From positions 1 to 6,207 of the forward strand of contig PMKX01000191.1 of the NCBI GenBank assembly GCA_003158705.1: 6,207 nt of DNA, read 5' to 3'. Shown piece after piece: positions 4,311-6,207 of the stretch. Below the pieces are notes generated by a model. The model saw only the letters and a list, made by a program, of their open reading frames with translations, was not told the DNA's origin and searched no databases. Position 1 is the stretch's first letter. Each line of letters opens with the position of its first letter. Source of the stretch: Actinomycetota bacterium. GTDB taxonomy: Bacteria; Actinomycetota; Thermoleophilia; UBA2241. Position numbers and translations under genes: made by a program.

Positions 4311-5405
4311 ATGGATGACACGCAGCTTGGCGAGCTGACTGCTGCCAATCCCGAGTTGGCGGCGCTGCGCGACGAGGCGCTGTCGGCCGTGGCCGCGGCT
4401 GTCGGCGGCGACGCCCTCGAACAGGTCCGTGTCCACTTCCTGGGCCGCAAGAGCCGGCTCACCGCCATCCTGCGCTCAATCCCGACGCTGCCGCCTGAGC
4501 AGCGGCCTGTCGTGGGACGGCTCGGCAACGTGGTGCGCGTCGAGCTCGAGGCGCTGGTGGAGGCGCGGGCGGCGGAGCTGGCCGGCGCCTCTCTGCGGCA
4601 ATCTCTGGCCGGCGAGCGCCTCGACGTCACACTCCCCGGCCAGCTCTTCCCGCTGGGCCACGAGCACCTCATCTCGCAGACCATCCGCGAGGTCGAAGAC
4701 ATCTTCCTGGGTCTCGGCTACAAGGTCGCCGAGGGCCCCGAGATCGAGACCACCTACTACAACTTCACGGCGCTGAACACACCTGAGGAGCATCCTGCGC
4801 GAGCGCTCAGCGACACGTTCTACATCGACCTGGCGAGCGTGACGGGCACGTCGGGCGGCGCACAGGGGACTGTCGGAGATCTGCTGTTGCGCACGCAGAC
4901 ATCGCCCGTCCAAGTGCGCACCATGGAGTCGCGGGAGCCGCCCGTCTACGTGATCTGTCCCGGCAAGACCTACCGGCCCGACCTCGACGCCACGCACACA
5001 CCGATGTTCCACCAGGTGGAGGGCCTGGCCGTCGACGAGAACATCACCATGGCCGATCTGAAGGGCACGCTGCACTACTTCGCGCGCGAGTTCTTCGGCG
5101 CCGACCGCCTGATCCGTCTGCGGCCGCACTACTTCCCGTTCACCGAGCCCAGCGTCGAGGTCGACGTACAGTGTCTGCTGTGCGGCGGCGCCGGCTGTCG
5201 CTCGTGCAAGAACTCGGGCTGGCTGGAGATCCTCGGCGCCGGCATGGTCGACCCCAACGTCTACGGGTTCGTCGGCTACGACGCGGAACGTCTCCAGGGG
5301 TTCGCCTTCGGCATGGGGGTGGAGCGCATGGCCATGCTCAAGCACGGCATCCCCGATGCGCGCTCCCTTTACGAGAACGATCTACGCTTTCTGGAGCAGT
5401 TCTGA
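4311..5405 (+). CDS. pheS: Phenylalanyl-tRNA synthetase alpha subunit
   Basis: Catalytic subunit of the alpha2-beta2 class II enzyme that charges tRNA-Phe. The 364 residues show an N-terminal coiled-coil region with VHFLGRKSRLTAIL, then the core: FPLGHEHLISQTIREVEDIF, TPMFHQVEGLAVD (motif 2 region), HYFPFTEPSVEVDV and motif 3 GFAFGMGVERMAML. Ala332 in GFAFGMG corresponds to the alanine that limits the Phe pocket in E. coli (Ala294). A Cys4 cluster, C288/C291/C296/C299, precedes WLEILGAGMVDPNVY, as in many bacterial PheS, and may bind zinc. Between DTFYID and LLLRTQTSP there are about 14 extra residues (175-188, rich in Gly, Thr and Ser) compared with the usual short loop. GGGAG at 4301-4305 lies 5 bases before ATG 4311. 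The gene starts 36 bases after the methyltransferase and overlaps pheT by one base. Confidence 0.97.
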   Translation: MDDTQLGELTAANPELAALRDEALSAVAAAVGGDALEQVRVHFLGRKSRLTAILRSIPTLPPEQRPVVGRLGNVVRVELEALVEARAAELAGASLRQSLAGERLDVTLPGQLFPLGHEHLISQTIREVEDIFLGLGYKVAEGPEIETTYYNFTALNTPEEHPARALSDTFYIDLASVTGTSGGAQGTVGDLLLRTQTSPVQVRTMESREPPVYVICPGKTYRPDLDATHTPMFHQVEGLAVDENITMADLKGTLHYFAREFFGADRLIRLRPHYFPFTEPSVEVDVQCLLCGGAGCRSCKNSGWLEILGAGMVDPNVYGFVGYDAERLQGFAFGMGVERMAMLKHGIPDARSLYENDLRFLEQF

Positions 5406-6207
5406 TGAGAGTGCCGCTCAGCTGGCTGCGCGATTACGTGGCCTGGGACGGGGGAGTGGAGGAGCTCGCCGAGCTGCTCAGCATGAGCGGCTCCGAGGTC
5501 GAGGGCATCGACTGGGTAGGGGCGCCACGCGAGGCTGAGAACTTGGCCCTGTTCGTGGTGGGCAAGGTGGTGGTCCGCGACCGGCACCCCAACGCCGACA
5601 GGCTCTCGCTGTGCCGGGTCGAGGTAGGGGAGACTAACGGCGGCGAGCGCCAGATCGTCTGCGGGGCCGACAACTTCCAGGCCGGTGACGTCGTTGCCGT
5701 GTCGCTCACCGGTGCGACGCTCGAGGGCGGTCTCAAGCTCAAGAAGGCTAACCTGCGCGGCGTGGAGTCCGACGGCATGTTGCTTAGCGAAAAGGAGCTG
5801 GGCTACGAGGCGCAGAGCCCCGGCATCGTCGTGCTGCCCAACGACTGGCGGGTGGGCGCTCCGCTGAGCGACTACCTGCCGGTGGCCGAGGCCGTTCTCG
5901 AGATAGAGGTCACGCCTAACCGTCCTGACTGCTTCTGCATCTACGGCATCGCGCGCGAAGTGGCGGCGGCGGCGCGGCTTTCGCTGGCGCCGCCGCCAGT
6001 CGCCGAGCCGGCCACAGAGGGTGTCGCGGCGAGCACGGCGATCGCAGTCGAGATCGCCGACGCCGACCTGTGCGCCCGCTACGGTGCGCGCGTCATCCGC
6101 GGCGTCGCGGTCGCCGAGTCGCCCGCGTGGATGAAGGCTCGCCTCACGCACGCCGGCATGAGGCCCATCAACAACGTCGTCGACGTCACCAACTACGTCA
6201 TGCTGGC
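5405..6207 (+). CDS. pheT: Phenylalanyl-tRNA synthetase beta subunit, N-terminal part (3' end outside window)
   Basis: The beta subunit forms the alpha2-beta2 enzyme with PheS, binds tRNA-Phe and edits mischarged tyrosine. The visible 267 residues start MRVPLSWLRDYVAW, the standard N-terminus. An OB-fold tRNA-binding domain follows from about residue 47 (VGKVVVRDRHPNADRLSLC, IVCGADN at 84-90, GVESDGMLLSEKELG at 119-133). EVTPNRPDC (168-176) opens the B1 region, and INNVVDVTNYVML closes the window. The full protein is normally about 800 residues, so two thirds are missing. ATG 5405 shares its A with the pheS TGA (TGATG), and GGAG at 5393-5396 lies 8 bases upstream inside pheS. This predicts translational coupling and matched synthesis of the two subunits. 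Confidence 0.97.
   Translation, partial: MRVPLSWLRDYVAWDGGVEELAELLSMSGSEVEGIDWVGAPREAENLALFVVGKVVVRDRHPNADRLSLCRVEVGETNGGERQIVCGADNFQAGDVVAVSLTGATLEGGLKLKKANLRGVESDGMLLSEKELGYEAQSPGIVVLPNDWRVGAPLSDYLPVAEAVLEIEVTPNRPDCFCIYGIAREVAAAARLSLAPPPVAEPATEGVAASTAIAVEIADADLCARYGARVIRGVAVAESPAWMKARLTHAGMRPINNVVDVTNYVML

Noticed and set aside
4476..5345. Long open frame on the - strand (289 codons)
   Set aside because: It is antisense to the strongly conserved pheS core and has no recognisable domain.
5369..6151. Long open frame on the - strand (260 codons)
   Set aside because: It is antisense to pheT, whose own frame is open to the window end with all expected motifs.

Overview
The window is GC-rich throughout and carries a tightly packed run of genes on the + strand. 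It is the conserved translation cluster thrS - infC - rpmI - rplT - (SpoU methyltransferase) - pheS - pheT, known in shorter form from Escherichia coli. High GC, GC-ending codons, a SpoU-family methyltransferase between rplT and pheS, and a COG4119-type Nudix protein suggest a high-GC Gram-positive bacterium, perhaps a deep actinobacterial lineage such as Thermoleophilia. That placement is an inference from gene content. The window has no rRNA or tRNA gene to test it.

Positions 1-690 hold the C-terminal third of threonyl-tRNA synthetase. Three small genes follow with short gaps: a 111-residue protein with three predicted membrane segments (698-1033), a single-domain cupin (1073-1462) and a Nudix hydrolase (1518-2057). 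They separate thrS from infC, which are neighbours in the classical arrangement.

Positions 2058-2224 are the only substantial intergenic region and the most interesting part. They contain a good sigma-70-like promoter, two perfect-stem hairpins, a possible 27-codon leader ORF, a strong Shine-Dalgarno sequence, and a terminator-like hairpin with a T5 tract that ends only a few bases before the infC start codon. This looks like an attenuated or autoregulated leader for the ribosomal-protein/IF3 operon.

From 2225 to the end the genes form one apparent operon: IF3 (infC), L35 (rpmI), a 12-bp GC hairpin, L20 (rplT), a SpoU/TrmH-family rRNA 2'-O-methyltransferase with no canonical start codon where homology begins, PheRS alpha (pheS), and PheRS beta (pheT, cut off by the window end). 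pheS and pheT overlap by one base. Nearly all products act on translation: two tRNA synthetases, initiation factor 3, two large-subunit proteins and an rRNA modification enzyme. I see no mobile element, CRISPR array, phage gene or defence system. The novelty here is regulatory rather than a new protein system.
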